From contig JACTNA010000027.1 of the NCBI GenBank assembly GCA_014584315.1, positions 62,001 to 126,000 of the forward strand: a DNA stretch of 64,000 bases, in the 5' to 3' direction. Origin of the DNA: Planctomycetota bacterium (GTDB lineage: Bacteria; Planctomycetota; Phycisphaerae; Phycisphaerales; UBA1924). Of this stretch, positions 48,001-57,500 are shown piece by piece; within the stretch, counting starts at the first letter, position 1; each line of letters begins with the position of its first letter. The position numbers and the translations under genes are program-made. Under the pieces are notes generated by a model that had not been told where the DNA came from, ran no database searches, and saw only the letters and a list, made by a program, of their open reading frames with translations.

Positions 48001-48243
48001 GCACGCCCGAGCGGTGCGAACGCCGGTCCGGCGCAGCGATCAGAGTCGCCCACCGCCACGCGACGCCGCCCGCCACGACCGTCCGGCGACCGTGCGCCCG
48101 TTGCATCGTCTTCGCATCGGTCCGGCCTGGATCGTGGTTCGCTCAATGCCAGCCAGGGAGCAGCGCCGCGGTGATCGTTGCGGATCGAAGAGGGACCCCG
48201 CCGCGAGCGGACCCTCTCGACTGTCGCGCGGCCGTCTCGGTCC
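48001..48243. other. Intergenic stretch between convergent dnaE2 and amylase
   Basis: 243 bases, no gene seen. No clear terminator hairpin with a T-tract could be identified for either convergent gene. Confidence 0.4.
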
Positions 48244-50997
48244 TCAGCACCCGGCGGTCCACAGATTCAGGAACATCAGGAAGTCGAGGGTGTCCACGGC
48301 CCCGTCCTCGTTGAGGTCGGCGGCGGCGTCCTTGGCGGCCCAGAGGCCGAGGAACGCCAGGAAGTCGAGTGTGTCGGTGCGGGTGTCGCCGTTGACGTCC
48401 GCCTTGCAGTTGAGCACGAGCACGTCGAAACGCTCCACGGCGGCAGTCCCGGTCACTTCCACGGGCACGACGGTGAGCGTGTGCAGCCCGTGCGTCAGGC
48501 CGGACTCGGTCCACCGCCATTCGAAGCGATCGTGCTTGACGCCCTGGTTGAAGGGCGACAGGAGGGGGATGGGGTCCTCGTCGATCGGCAGATCCCAGAA
48601 GAAGTGGACGCGCTGTGCGGTGCGGTCGAGCAGACCGATGCGGAATGTGGCGGTCGTCGCGTCTTCGATGGGGCCGGGCGTGAGCAGGTCCACCTTCGGC
48701 CCCACGCGATCGACATAGATCGTCGTTCTGAACTCGCGGAAGAGCGGCGCATCGCCGGCGTATCGGTGCCTGAACGCGAGCACGGAGACGTAGTTGTACC
48801 CTTCGGGCAGGAGCGTTGCGTCGATGACCTGCTCGTAAAGCCCGGTCGGCTGCCCCGACCCGAAATGGGGCTGGAAAGCCGTCAGGAATCGCTCGTAGCC
48901 GCCCGCGACGCCCGCATCGTGCGGGTAGTCCGGCGAGCCGTTGCCGTTCAGGTCGGCGTAGCCCTCGTTGAACCGGAAGACAGCGTCGTCGTCGGTGTTC
49001 GGATCGAGCGGGTCGCCCGGCGTGGTCGTCAGTCGGAGCGTGAACGCATCCGCGCTGACGACCGGCACGGCCGAGAGTCGGCGGCGCGAGAACGGGGCCT
49101 GGGGCGGATCGGCGGGGATCGAGCCGGAGGCCTCGGGGATGGCGACAACGCCGGCGGGGACTGCCGGTCCATAGGCGACGTAGCCGCGGGCGTGTTCGAC
49201 GCCGTTGACGTTGCGGTTGTTGGGCACCGTGACGAGCACGCGCCGGTCGCCGCCAACGGTGAGGACTTCGGGGATGAGGTTCGTCGGGTCCACCTGCGCG
49301 TCCGCGGCATTGCCCGTCAGTTCGTGCAGGCGCGTGCCGGGGGGAAAGGTGGTCAGGACGTTGCGTTGCTGGACGCCGTTGTCGAATCGGTCGTTGACGG
49401 CGACGAGCAGGTTGGCGGAGTACGCCCCGCCCCCGATCGGCGTTGAGAGTTCGTAGACGAGCACGTCGTCCATGGACTGGTTGACGGGGTCGGTCCAGTT
49501 GAGCGGGAAGAACTGGCCGCGGGCGTACTCGTTGCGGATGCGGACGAGCGTGGTGAGCGTCGGATCGAGCGAGCCGGAGGCGGGGTCGAGGCCGAACGCG
49601 TTCGGCGAGCCTTCGCGGGGGAAGAAGCCGGACGACCGCGCGATGCCGCGCGCGTTGTGGTAGACGATGGGCGGCCCCGGGCGCAGGAGGGCGTAGGCCA
49701 TCTGCGGGAAGCCCTGCTGACGGCGCGTCGGCAGGGGGGGGGATGCGGAGCCGTTGCCGGTCGAGCCGTTATCGTGACTGAAGACGTGGTTGACGCCGAG
49801 CGTGCCGTTGTTGAAGCCGTCGTCGGTGTTGTCGAGGTGCGCGGCGAGGACCGCGGCCCAGGACCCGAAGCCGCCGGCGTTCAGGAGGTCGCGGAGCGAG
49901 CCTGCGCCGCCGAGGTCAAGGGCGTCGCGGTCGGCGAAGCCGTCCTTGCGGACGTATTGCGAGTAGGTGAACCAGTTGCCGTCCACACACTCGACGAACG
50001 AGAAGGGGGTGGCGGCGCGGCCGTCTGGAGTGCGGCGACGCTCGAACGCCACGGTGTCCCAGTACGTGTCCCAGAACCAGGTGGGGACGTGCTTGGCCGC
50101 GTCGAGTCGGAAGCCGTCCACGCGGAACTCGTCGAGCATCCACTGCGTCCAACGCAGGAGAAGCAGCGTGGCGTTCTCGGCGATGGGATCGCCCCGCGAC
50201 GGATCGTCGGTATTGAACGGGTAGACGTAGAACTCCCAGTGGTCGCCCGGCGGAGGATTGCGCGACGTGCCGGGGTTCAGCACGACGCTCGGCGGCAGGT
50301 CACGGTCCTGGTACAGGCGGGTGTTGGCGGGATCGGGTTTGTTGTAGAGCGTTCCCGCGGGGATGTTCTGCGGGTGGCCTTCCTTCACGGGGTGGCGGAT
50401 GAACAGGTTGTTGGACTCGTGCGCGATGTCGATGAGCGCGACGAGATCGCCCTTCTCGCGGTCGTAGAACGGCGCGTTGGGGTCCTCGGACTGGTAGTAC
50501 CCGGTGGCGTGTCCGGCGTGGAAGTCGCCCCAGTTGTCGGTCGGCAGTTTGTTGCGCGGCGGGTCCTCCGGCGCCATCCAGAAGCCGGGGTAGCCGCCGG
50601 CCTCCTGGAACGACTTGCTCGTCTGGCGCATCGAGTTGTGGTTCATGATCGTGTCGATGTAGATCAGGCCGTTGGCGCGGTGTAGTTCGCCCAGCGCAGC
50701 CCGAAACCCCGACTCAGTGCCGTACGCCGTCGGCGCGAGCGGCGCGCCCAGGTCGAAGCGCTCGAACGGGTCGTAGCCCGGGCTTTTCGGGTCGGCGCAC
50801 TTCGATGGCGGCGGGAGCCAGACCGCGCCGTAGCCGGCGTTGAAGAAGTCCGGGGCGCGGTGCTCGAGGTCGGCCCACGGGCACTCGAACCACTGGAGGA
50901 TGACCGGGTGCTCCTGCCCGTGCGCCGACGGGCACAAGGCCCCACCGGCGAGCGTCGCGAGCAGGACGGAACCGGAAAGGCGAGGGGACTTCGGCAT
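48244..50997 (-). CDS. Secreted GH13 alpha-amylase-like enzyme with dockerin-type C-terminus
   Basis: 917 aa. The signal peptide is 1-29 (ending SAHGQ). The GH13 barrel spans about 30-500: ILQWFECPWADLEHRAPDF, IYIDTIMNHNS, GFRLDAAKH (nucleophile Asp about 299), FVECVDGNWF (acid Glu about 336) and VFSHDNGS (Asp about 409). A beta domain, a linker and a third beta-rich region follow. The last 60 residues hold two dockerin-type repeats (DVNGDTRTDTLDFLAFLGL, DLNEDGAVDTLDFLMFLNL). It hydrolyses alpha-glucans outside the cell. The ATG at 50997 has GGAGGA 4-5 nt upstream; a CATAAT -10-like element lies at 51034-51029. Confidence 0.9.
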   Translation of the reverse strand: MPKSPRLSGSVLLATLAGGALCPSAHGQEHPVILQWFECPWADLEHRAPDFFNAGYGAVWLPPPSKCADPKSPGYDPFERFDLGAPLAPTAYGTESGFRAALGELHRANGLIYIDTIMNHNSMRQTSKSFQEAGGYPGFWMAPEDPPRNKLPTDNWGDFHAGHATGYYQSEDPNAPFYDREKGDLVALIDIAHESNNLFIRHPVKEGHPQNIPAGTLYNKPDPANTRLYQDRDLPPSVVLNPGTSRNPPPGDHWEFYVYPFNTDDPSRGDPIAENATLLLLRWTQWMLDEFRVDGFRLDAAKHVPTWFWDTYWDTVAFERRRTPDGRAATPFSFVECVDGNWFTYSQYVRKDGFADRDALDLGGAGSLRDLLNAGGFGSWAAVLAAHLDNTDDGFNNGTLGVNHVFSHDNGSTGNGSASPPLPTRRQQGFPQMAYALLRPGPPIVYHNARGIARSSGFFPREGSPNAFGLDPASGSLDPTLTTLVRIRNEYARGQFFPLNWTDPVNQSMDDVLVYELSTPIGGGAYSANLLVAVNDRFDNGVQQRNVLTTFPPGTRLHELTGNAADAQVDPTNLIPEVLTVGGDRRVLVTVPNNRNVNGVEHARGYVAYGPAVPAGVVAIPEASGSIPADPPQAPFSRRRLSAVPVVSADAFTLRLTTTPGDPLDPNTDDDAVFRFNEGYADLNGNGSPDYPHDAGVAGGYERFLTAFQPHFGSGQPTGLYEQVIDATLLPEGYNYVSVLAFRHRYAGDAPLFREFRTTIYVDRVGPKVDLLTPGPIEDATTATFRIGLLDRTAQRVHFFWDLPIDEDPIPLLSPFNQGVKHDRFEWRWTESGLTHGLHTLTVVPVEVTGTAAVERFDVLVLNCKADVNGDTRTDTLDFLAFLGLWAAKDAAADLNEDGAVDTLDFLMFLNLWTAGC

Positions 50998-51183
50998 CTC
51001 TTCCTCCGGGGCGGACGACCACCGGCCCATTATGGATCGAAACGCCGCCGCAGGAAAGAGGCGAGAGCCAAAGTGAGCGAGCGACGAGGGTCACCCGCGT
51101 GCCCCCCGTTGGCTCTCCGCGGGGATTCTCGGGCCGAAGGAGCGGCGCGGGGGCCTGCGCGGGGCGCGATGGGGGCCGGCGCG

Positions 51184-52101
51184 TCAGTCGATCGTCTGGA
51201 CGCGCCTGCTCCGCTTCTTGTCGATGACATTGACGCTCTTGGGACTGTCGCTCTCCTCCTTGAAGAAGACGTCGTGAATCTTGTCGGTGATGAGTTCGGC
51301 GTGCCCGTCCGTGAAAACGTAGTTGCCTCCGGCCTTGCCGTGGTTGTCGTCCTTGGCGAACTTGCCGACCGTCGTGCCGGCGGCGTCGGCCAGGTCCTGG
51401 CGCCCGTACCAGGCGTCGGTGCTCACGTCCGGGCCGTTGGACTCATCGCCCCAGATCGGCGCGGGATAGATGATCACGGACTCGTCGGTCTTCATGCCTG
51501 CGATGTACAGGTAACTCACGTTGTACCCGACCACGTCCCATTCCGACGCCGGCGGCTTGGGCTGCATCGGCTTGCCCGCGTTGTACGAGTAGCCGGGCTT
51601 GAACGGCATGCCGTACCAGCGGTCCACCTTGTCCGCCGGGCAGGTGAGGAACTGCCAGTCCGAGACGTAGGCGCGCATCAGCGGCGTCTTGTTGCCGTCC
51701 GGGTACGCCGCCAGGTCCGGATCGCCGGTCGCACCGACGAAGCCGTGCATCCCATCGCCGAGGCCGCCCGATTGCCCCATCTGGTAAAGACTGAACAGGC
51801 CCGAAACCCCACCGACGACGTACTGGAAGTCAAGCCGCCTTTCGCCGGACTTGCCGTAGAAGGCATCCTCGGCCTGTTTGGTGAACGGGATGAGCGGGTA
51901 CCAGTCCTTCCACTCGTTGGCGTAGTAGGTCATCGCCAGGCCCATCTGGCGGGTGTTGCTGAGACACTGGGCAATCCGCGCTGCCTCCCGGGCTTTGCCC
52001 AGGGCCGGCAGCAGGAGGCCGATCAACAGGGCGATGATGGCGATGACTACCAGCAACTCAATGAGCGTGAACGCCCGACCGGCCGCACGAATGGTGCGCA
52101 T
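51184..52101 (-). CDS. Planctomycete pseudopilin-like secreted protein
   Basis: 305 aa. The leader [20 protein letters not shown] is followed by [20 protein letters not shown], and the end is [20 protein letters not shown]. This is the H-x-DG tail of the family, with ten rather than nine intervening residues. It has a single CPAD cysteine in the middle. TGGAG lies 5 nt before the ATG. It has an excellent promoter at 52183-52155. Probably surface-associated; function unknown. Confidence 0.88.
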   Translation of the reverse strand: MRTIRAAGRAFTLIELLVVIAIIALLIGLLLPALGKAREAARIAQCLSNTRQMGLAMTYYANEWKDWYPLIPFTKQAEDAFYGKSGERRLDFQYVVGGVSGLFSLYQMGQSGGLGDGMHGFVGATGDPDLAAYPDGNKTPLMRAYVSDWQFLTCPADKVDRWYGMPFKPGYSYNAGKPMQPKPPASEWDVVGYNVSYLYIAGMKTDESVIIYPAPIWGDESNGPDVSTDAWYGRQDLADAAGTTVGKFAKDDNHGKAGGNYVFTDGHAELITDKIHDVFFKEESDSPKSVNVIDKKRSRRVQTID

Positions 52102-52154
52102 GGCGACTCCAGTCTGAGGCCTGTTCGGCCTCCCGGACTCGACCCCGAACACCA

Positions 52155-52183
52155 ACGGTACCTCGCGCGCGGGACACGGTCAA
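52155..52183 (-). promoter_or_regulatory. Promoter of the pseudopilin-like gene
   Basis: Minus-strand TTGACC (52183-52178), exactly 17-nt spacer, TACCGT (52160-52155). One of the clearest promoters in the window. It lies back-to-back with the plus-strand promoter at 52213-52241. Confidence 0.7.
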
Positions 52184-52212
52184 AGGTGCCGGGGACCGCG
52201 AGCGGAAAGCCC

Positions 52213-52241
52213 TTGGAGGGATGGGTGCCCGATGCTACGAT
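52213..52241 (+). promoter_or_regulatory. Promoter of the duplicated dockerin protein gene
   Basis: TTGGAG (52213-52218), 17-nt spacer, TACGAT (52236-52241). A GTG in frame with the gene lies exactly 6 nt downstream (52248). The mRNA could therefore be leaderless from there or have an 80-nt leader to the ATG at 52329. Confidence 0.6.
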
Positions 52242-52328
52242 GGCGTCGTGTCCGTCCCCAGCGCGGTCGGTTGCGGAGGAGCCGCAGACGGGAGCGGGCG
52301 TCGCACACGCTTCGGCAAGGGAGCACCC

Positions 52329-54326
52329 ATGAGTACGAGAGGGATTCTGACGTTGGTCGGTGTGGCCGCGTCGGCGGCGGTGGCCGGTGCACAGCCCGTG
52401 GTCGACGGCCAACGGGACGCGCTGTACGGCCCGCCGATCTGGGTCCAGAGCAACCCCACGCAGTTCGGCGACTCGGGCCAGTCCGACCCTTGCGATGACG
52501 AGGACATCGGCTGGCCAGACCTCGTCACCACCGGCGTCGAGATGTCGATCCCGCTCTCCGCGCTGGGCAACCCGGCGGGCGCGATCCGACTCTGCGTCTT
52601 CATCAACGGCAGCGGCAACGACTTCGTGTCGAACCAGGTGCTCGGGGGCTTGCTCCCCGGGACGCCGAACCCGGGCGAGCCGAGGAACGTCAACTTCAAG
52701 AACTACGGCGGCACGCAGCACGCCGAGTTCACGCCGGCGGTGGTGGGGGTCGCGCCCGTGATCGACGGCACGCTCGACGGCGTGTACGGCGCGCCCGTCG
52801 CCGTGCAGACGAACCGGACGGGTTTTGGCGACGCCAACATGGGCGCGTTCGACTACGCCAACGGGTCCGAACTCGACGCCCTCTACGCCGTCGTCCACGA
52901 CGGGCGCCTCTACGTCCTGGCCACCGGCAACCTCGAGTCCAACTTCAACAAGTTCACGATCTTCTTCGACACGATCCCCGGAGGCCAGAACAAACTCCGC
53001 GGCGACAACCCCGACATCGACTTCAACGGCCTCAACCGCATGGGCGACGACGGCTCGGGCAACGGGCTGGAGTTCGACGAGGGCTTCGAGGCCGACTACG
53101 TCATCCTCTTCGGCGGCGGCGGCGACCCGTACACGATCTACCCCAACTACGCCGAGGTCATGCCCGGCGGCATCGGGCGGTATCTCGGGGCAGGCTCCGC
53201 CGTCAGCGACGGCACGCTCTTCGGCGGGTCCAACCCCGACGACATCCGAGTGACCATCAACAACTCGAACGTGGACGGCGTGTTCGGCTCCTGCCCGCCT
53301 CCCTCCGGGACCGAGGACTACGCCACCGGCTCGGAACTCAACGCCGTCTACTCCTACTTCGACGCCGGCGACAACCGCCTCTACATGATGATCACCGGCA
53401 ACCTCGAGAACGGGACCGGCTCGAAGGATTCGAACAGCGGCAACAAACTCAACCTCTTCCTCGACGCCGCGCCCGGCGGGCAGAACCGCCTCCGCGGCGA
53501 CAACGTCGACATCTCCTTCGGCAACCTCAACCGCATGGGCGACGAGGGGTTCGGCAACGGCCTGACCTTCGACGCCGCCTTCGAGCCGAACTACTGGATG
53601 AGCATCAAAATCAATGACAACCCGCCGTGGCAGACGCTCGACTGCGCCGTCCTCCGCACCAACGGCCCACTCAAGGACTTCAACGGCAACAACCTCGACT
53701 ACGGCGCGTGGGACAACAACCCCAAGTCCGACCGACTCCCGGTGCCCTTCGACGGCCCCCGCGTGGACATCCAGGACGGGTTCACGCCGCAGTTGTACAC
53801 CAACTACGCCCCGCGAACCACGCAGGCCGATCCGTTCAACCCCGTGCCGGGCCTGATCCAGTTCTATCTCGACAACTCGAACGTCGGCGGCGTGACGGAC
53901 TCCGACACTTCCGATGCGGAGAACGTCACCACAGGCTTCGAGATCGCCATCGATCTCGACGAACTCGGCTGGGACGGCGTGTCCGAGATCAAACTCGCAG
54001 GCTTCATCGCCAGCCCGGACTCTTCCTATCTCTCGAATCAGGTCGTCGGCGGGCTGCCCGCCGGCACGGGCAATCTCGGCGCGATCGACGACGTCCGCAA
54101 CATCGACTTCGGAACCTTCGCCGGCGACCAGTTCGTCGTGCTTCCGACGGCCGCCCCGTGCCCGGCCGACTTCAACGGCGACACCGTCGTCAACTCACTG
54201 GACTTCATCGCGTTCCTCAACGCCTACGTCGCCCAGGACCCGCGGGCCGACTTCAACGGCGATACCGTCATCAACTCGCTGGACTTCATCGCCTTCCTGA
54301 ACGCCTACGTTGCCGGCTGCCCGTAG
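52329..54326 (+). CDS. Secreted protein with permuted internal duplication and dockerin-type repeats
   Basis: 665 aa. The signal peptide is 1-21. Two repeated segments are visible. One (LYVLATGNLESNFNKFTIFF then GGQNKLRGDNPDIDFNGLNR) recurs at about 350-420 (LYMMITGNLENGTGSKDS, GGQNRLRGDNVDISFGNLNR). The other, near the N-terminus (FVSNQVLGGLLPGTPNPGEP), recurs near the C-terminus (YLSNQVVGGLPAGTGNLGAI). The end carries two dockerin-type repeats (DFNGDTVVNSLDFIAFLNA twice, nearly identical). The ATG at 52329 has AAGGGAG upstream and starts the signal peptide. Function unknown; probably a surface beta-sandwich protein. Confidence 0.82.
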   Translation: MSTRGILTLVGVAASAAVAGAQPVVDGQRDALYGPPIWVQSNPTQFGDSGQSDPCDDEDIGWPDLVTTGVEMSIPLSALGNPAGAIRLCVFINGSGNDFVSNQVLGGLLPGTPNPGEPRNVNFKNYGGTQHAEFTPAVVGVAPVIDGTLDGVYGAPVAVQTNRTGFGDANMGAFDYANGSELDALYAVVHDGRLYVLATGNLESNFNKFTIFFDTIPGGQNKLRGDNPDIDFNGLNRMGDDGSGNGLEFDEGFEADYVILFGGGGDPYTIYPNYAEVMPGGIGRYLGAGSAVSDGTLFGGSNPDDIRVTINNSNVDGVFGSCPPPSGTEDYATGSELNAVYSYFDAGDNRLYMMITGNLENGTGSKDSNSGNKLNLFLDAAPGGQNRLRGDNVDISFGNLNRMGDEGFGNGLTFDAAFEPNYWMSIKINDNPPWQTLDCAVLRTNGPLKDFNGNNLDYGAWDNNPKSDRLPVPFDGPRVDIQDGFTPQLYTNYAPRTTQADPFNPVPGLIQFYLDNSNVGGVTDSDTSDAENVTTGFEIAIDLDELGWDGVSEIKLAGFIASPDSSYLSNQVVGGLPAGTGNLGAIDDVRNIDFGTFAGDQFVVLPTAAPCPADFNGDTVVNSLDFIAFLNAYVAQDPRADFNGDTVINSLDFIAFLNAYVAGCP

Positions 54327-54440
54327 CGGCCGGGGCAAGGATGAGTTTCGGCGCGGCCCGCAGGCGGCGAGGATCTACCGGGATCGGTGCGCGCGCCTTG
54401 ACGGCTGCAGCGCCGCCGATCTCGTCGATCCCGCCGTGCG

Positions 54441-56600
54441 TCAGCGTTCCACCGCGATGTCCGTGAGATGCTCGGCGCTCCAGGCGCCGCCGAAACTCGG
54501 CTCCCAGTAGTAGCGGACAAAGGTGTCCGCGCTCGTGTAGCCGAAGACATTGAGACTGCCGTTCGAGCCGGCCATGCCCGAGAGCGGCGCGCCGATCACT
54601 GGCGTGCCCACGGGGACGGTGTCGGAGAGCGAGGTGATGGCCCAGCCGTCGTCGACGCGCTCGGGGGACCACCAGTAGACGATGATCTCGCCCGAATCCT
54701 TGTCCGCGCCGACGACGTTCAGCCCGTCCCACGTCGAGACGTAACTGGACACGGTGGCCGGGTCGAGGAGCGGCCCGTTGGTTTCGGCGGTGAGGTCGCT
54801 CTGGACCCAATCGCCTCCGAACGCGGGGACCCACCACGTCACCTTGATGTGCCCGTCCCCGCCGATGCCTGCGATGTTGATGCCCTGCCACGAGGTCAGG
54901 TACACCGTGAGGCCCCCGACGAGAGGCTCAGCGCCGTAGAGCGTCGTCAAGTCGTTCACGGTCCACGCAGAGAGCCCCGGCGCCCACCACACCGACCAGA
55001 TCGCGCCGTCGGCGTCGAGGCCGACGACATTCAGCCCTCCCCATGCGGTCGAGAACGAGACCAGCCCGGCGTACTGAGGCGTGGGCAATCCGGCGGGTTC
55101 GAGGTACCTGGTCGAGAGGTTCTCGAAACTCCAGCGGTAGCCGCTGTCGTCCTGCGCGCCGTTCTGGAAGTACCGTGCGACGTGCCCGTCGGCGGTGAGG
55201 CCGGTGAGGTGAACGGTATCGTCGGGCGAGACCATGACACCGAGTTCCGAGGCGATGGCGACGCCGCCGAAGGCCTCGGCCGTGAGGTTGCGGAAACTCC
55301 AGGTGCCGTCCGTCGCGCCGGTGTAGAGGACGAGGCCCTGCGCTGTGATCGCGGCGGCATAGGCGCGGCTGTCCTTGGGATCGATCCATGCGACGGTTGT
55401 GCCGGTGATGTTCGGCCCTCCGGCGACGCGGACGAGATCGACCTCGAACCAGGTTCCGTCGGGGCCGAGTTCGTAGACGACGGAGCGATCGAACTGGCTT
55501 GTGGCGGGGACGACGATGACCGGGGCGGAGGGTGGCGTGCTGCCGCCACCGTCTCCCGGTTCGGCGCGGGTGCCGACGGCGAAGACGGGGATGGAGGCGG
55601 AGCCGGACTCGGTGCTCTGGCCGATGATGGTGCGGCCGTCGGGTCCGATGACGAGGCGGAACTCGGCCTTGGTGTCGCGTTCCTCGAGCACGAGCGTTGA
55701 GCCTGAGACACGCCAGAATCCGCGTTCGAGCGCTTCGCGTTTGCCGTCGTCGTACTCGTCGAGGTCGTAGATCCTGTAGTCGCCGTCGTCTTCGAGGTCG
55801 AGGAAGAACTGGCGGAAGTCGATCCCGCCGCCGTTGGTGTTGCCGTAGGCGAGCAGGTAGCCGCCGATCATCGTGCTGAAGGTCTGCGCCCCGTCGGCGA
55901 CGACGGCGGCGCCGAGCGTGACCGCTCCGTCGCCGGAGCGCATATCGGCCCAGACGAGCACGCCTCCGCCGGCGGAGAGGTAGGCGTACTCCTGGCGTGC
56001 GGTTCGCAGGACGCCGTCGGCGGACACGGAGTCGATGGTGCTCGACGAGTGGGGGATCGTGCCATAGCTGGCGCTCCAGTCGAGACGTCCGTCGCCGACG
56101 ATGAGCCTTCCGGTCGTGCTGAAGAAGCGCGCCGGCGCGGAGCCGCTGTCGTAGCCGATCGCGGTGTAGCGGTAGGACTCCTCAAAGTCGCTCTCGGTCG
56201 CGCCGCGGTCGTTGTCGAGGAGCAGTTCGAGTTCCTTGCTCGACGCCCCGTACTCGCCGTACCACCAGCCGAGCGGGTACCCGTCGGCGCTCAGGAACCG
56301 GGCGCCGTTGGACTCGACGAGCGTGCCGAGCAATCCGGCATCGGGTGTCCGGAGGAAGCGTCCGTCCGCCAGGTTGGAGATGCCGCTGTAGAGGATGTCG
56401 CCGTCGCGCTGTCGGTCGTTCGCGGCGCTGACGAAGACGTCTCCGGAGGCGGTGAACTCGGGGCTGAGCACGCTCTCCTGGGAGAATGTGCGCCCGACCG
56501 TTGCCGGCCCCGATGCGCCATAGATCAGCCCGACGCCCGCGAAGTCTGTCGCGAAGAGCACGCGGGACTCGAGAGGCTCGATCGCGAATCTGGCGGTCAT
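54441..56600 (-). CDS. LEPR-XLL-like surface protein with C-terminal beta repeats
   Basis: 719 aa. It starts MTARFAIEPLESRVLFATDF, a clear variant of the planctomycete LEPR-XLL N-terminal motif (LExR.L), thought to direct export or anchoring. The second half consists of about six repeats of about 50-60 residues with a recurring GLNVVGLDADGAIWSVWWAP / GLNVVGADKDSGEIIVYWWS pattern, suggesting a beta-propeller or tachylectin-like fold. A PGDGGGSTPPSAP linker separates the halves. CGGAG lies 6 nt before the ATG. It is convergent with the dockerin protein gene. Carbohydrate binding is possible but not shown. Confidence 0.8.
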   Translation of the reverse strand: MTARFAIEPLESRVLFATDFAGVGLIYGASGPATVGRTFSQESVLSPEFTASGDVFVSAANDRQRDGDILYSGISNLADGRFLRTPDAGLLGTLVESNGARFLSADGYPLGWWYGEYGASSKELELLLDNDRGATESDFEESYRYTAIGYDSGSAPARFFSTTGRLIVGDGRLDWSASYGTIPHSSSTIDSVSADGVLRTARQEYAYLSAGGGVLVWADMRSGDGAVTLGAAVVADGAQTFSTMIGGYLLAYGNTNGGGIDFRQFFLDLEDDGDYRIYDLDEYDDGKREALERGFWRVSGSTLVLEERDTKAEFRLVIGPDGRTIIGQSTESGSASIPVFAVGTRAEPGDGGGSTPPSAPVIVVPATSQFDRSVVYELGPDGTWFEVDLVRVAGGPNITGTTVAWIDPKDSRAYAAAITAQGLVLYTGATDGTWSFRNLTAEAFGGVAIASELGVMVSPDDTVHLTGLTADGHVARYFQNGAQDDSGYRWSFENLSTRYLEPAGLPTPQYAGLVSFSTAWGGLNVVGLDADGAIWSVWWAPGLSAWTVNDLTTLYGAEPLVGGLTVYLTSWQGINIAGIGGDGHIKVTWWVPAFGGDWVQSDLTAETNGPLLDPATVSSYVSTWDGLNVVGADKDSGEIIVYWWSPERVDDGWAITSLSDTVPVGTPVIGAPLSGMAGSNGSLNVFGYTSADTFVRYYWEPSFGGAWSAEHLTDIAVER

Positions 56601-56801
56601 GCTGTGCTCCGTGGGAACGGCGGGCGAGCGTTCGGATGGGCGGTGCGTTTCCCCAATGTGCGCGGAGGTTCGCCCCGGATCATCACGGGGCGCGGCCGGG
56701 GCGGTGGGGTCGGCGTGCGTCGTGCGTTCGTCGGCCCGCGGCCGTGATGATACGACGCTCGGTTCGCGCCGGATGCTCGCCGCGTGAACACGAAAGACAA
56801 C

Positions 56802-56824
56802 GGGCCGCCCGTGGGGGGCGGCCC
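56802..56824 (-). terminator. Terminator of the HU gene
   Basis: An 8-bp stem GGGCCGCC/GGCGGCCC (56802-56809 with 56817-56824) is followed on the minus strand by GTTGTCTTT. Strong stem, imperfect U-tract, 40 nt after the HU stop. Confidence 0.65.
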
Positions 56825-56864
56825 GTCGCGTGGTTGCATGATGCGCCGCTTGCGGCGCGGTCGA

Positions 56865-57254
56865 TCAGGCCACGAGGTCCTTCAGGCCCTTCATCGGACG
56901 GACCTTGACGACGTTGCGCGCCGGCTTGGCCTTGAACATCGTCTCCTCGCCCGTGAAGGGGTTGATGCCCTTGCGGGCCTTGGTCGCGGGCTTGCGCTGC
57001 ACCACGACCTTCATCAGGCCGGGCACGACCACGACGCCCGGGCCACGCTTGCTCAGGTCGGCCTCGATCAGGCTCGACAGGCCGTTGAACACCGCGACGG
57101 CCTGCTTCTTGCTGATCCCGGCCTGATCCGCGAGAATCGAGTAGACCTCGCTCTTGGTGCGCGTCTTGCTCGCCGCGGAGATCTTCGCCGGTTTCTTCGC
57201 CGCGGGAGCGCTCGCCGTCTTCCGTGCAGCCTTCTTCGCTTTCTTCTTCGCCAT
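56865..57254 (-). CDS. HU-family DNA-binding protein with lysine-rich N-terminal tail
   Basis: 129 aa. Residues 1-33 are a histone H1-like tail (MAKKKAKKAARKTASAPAAK ...). Residues about 34-129 are an HU domain: KSEVYSILADQAGISKKQAV AVF (interrupted here for length), a DNA-binding arm region PATKARKGINPFTGEETMFK with the NP tip, and KPARNVVKVRPMKGLKDLV. HU bends and compacts DNA; a basic tail would add non-specific binding. CGGAG lies 8 nt before the ATG. Its own promoter is at 57340-57312. Confidence 0.93.
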   Translation of the reverse strand: MAKKKAKKAARKTASAPAAKKPAKISAASKTRTKSEVYSILADQAGISKKQAVAVFNGLSSLIEADLSKRGPGVVVVPGLMKVVVQRKPATKARKGINPFTGEETMFKAKPARNVVKVRPMKGLKDLVA

Positions 57255-57311
57255 GTGTGGACTCCGTAACCTCCTGTTTGTGTCCGAACGATTCGGCCAA
57301 CGAATCCGCGG

Positions 57312-57340
57312 GTTGTAACGCGGTCCGGACCGTTCGGCAA
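57312..57340 (-). promoter_or_regulatory. Promoter of the HU gene with palindromic spacer
   Basis: Minus-strand TTGCCG (57340-57335), 17-nt spacer, TACAAC (57317-57312). The spacer contains a perfect 12-bp palindrome, CGGTCCGGACCG (57321-57332). T-rich tracts upstream of the -35 (57353-57370) could act as an UP element. Confidence 0.6.
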
Positions 57341-57488
57341 GTGGTCCGGGGGCAAAAAAACCGAAAAATACAGTCTTTGTTGAGCAGCGAACCGCGCCGA
57401 GCGGCGTCGCCCCGCGGCACGGATGCCTTCCCGGACACCCCCGACGGGCCTCGGTGCAAGCGTCGGGGAGCCTTCCCGGACGCCCGGC

Positions 57489-57494
57489 TACCGT
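57489..57494 (+). promoter_or_regulatory. TACCGT element 6 nt before the dehydrogenase start
   Basis: TACCGT followed by TGGCGC and ATG at 57501, without a Shine-Dalgarno. Leaderless arrangement. Confidence 0.5.
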
Positions 57495-57500
57495 TGGCGC

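Noticed and set aside
52248..52328. GTG at 52248 as start of the duplicated dockerin protein
   Set aside because: It fits the 6-nt leaderless spacing, but the signal peptide begins at the ATG 52329, which has a good Shine-Dalgarno. Kept only as an alternative.
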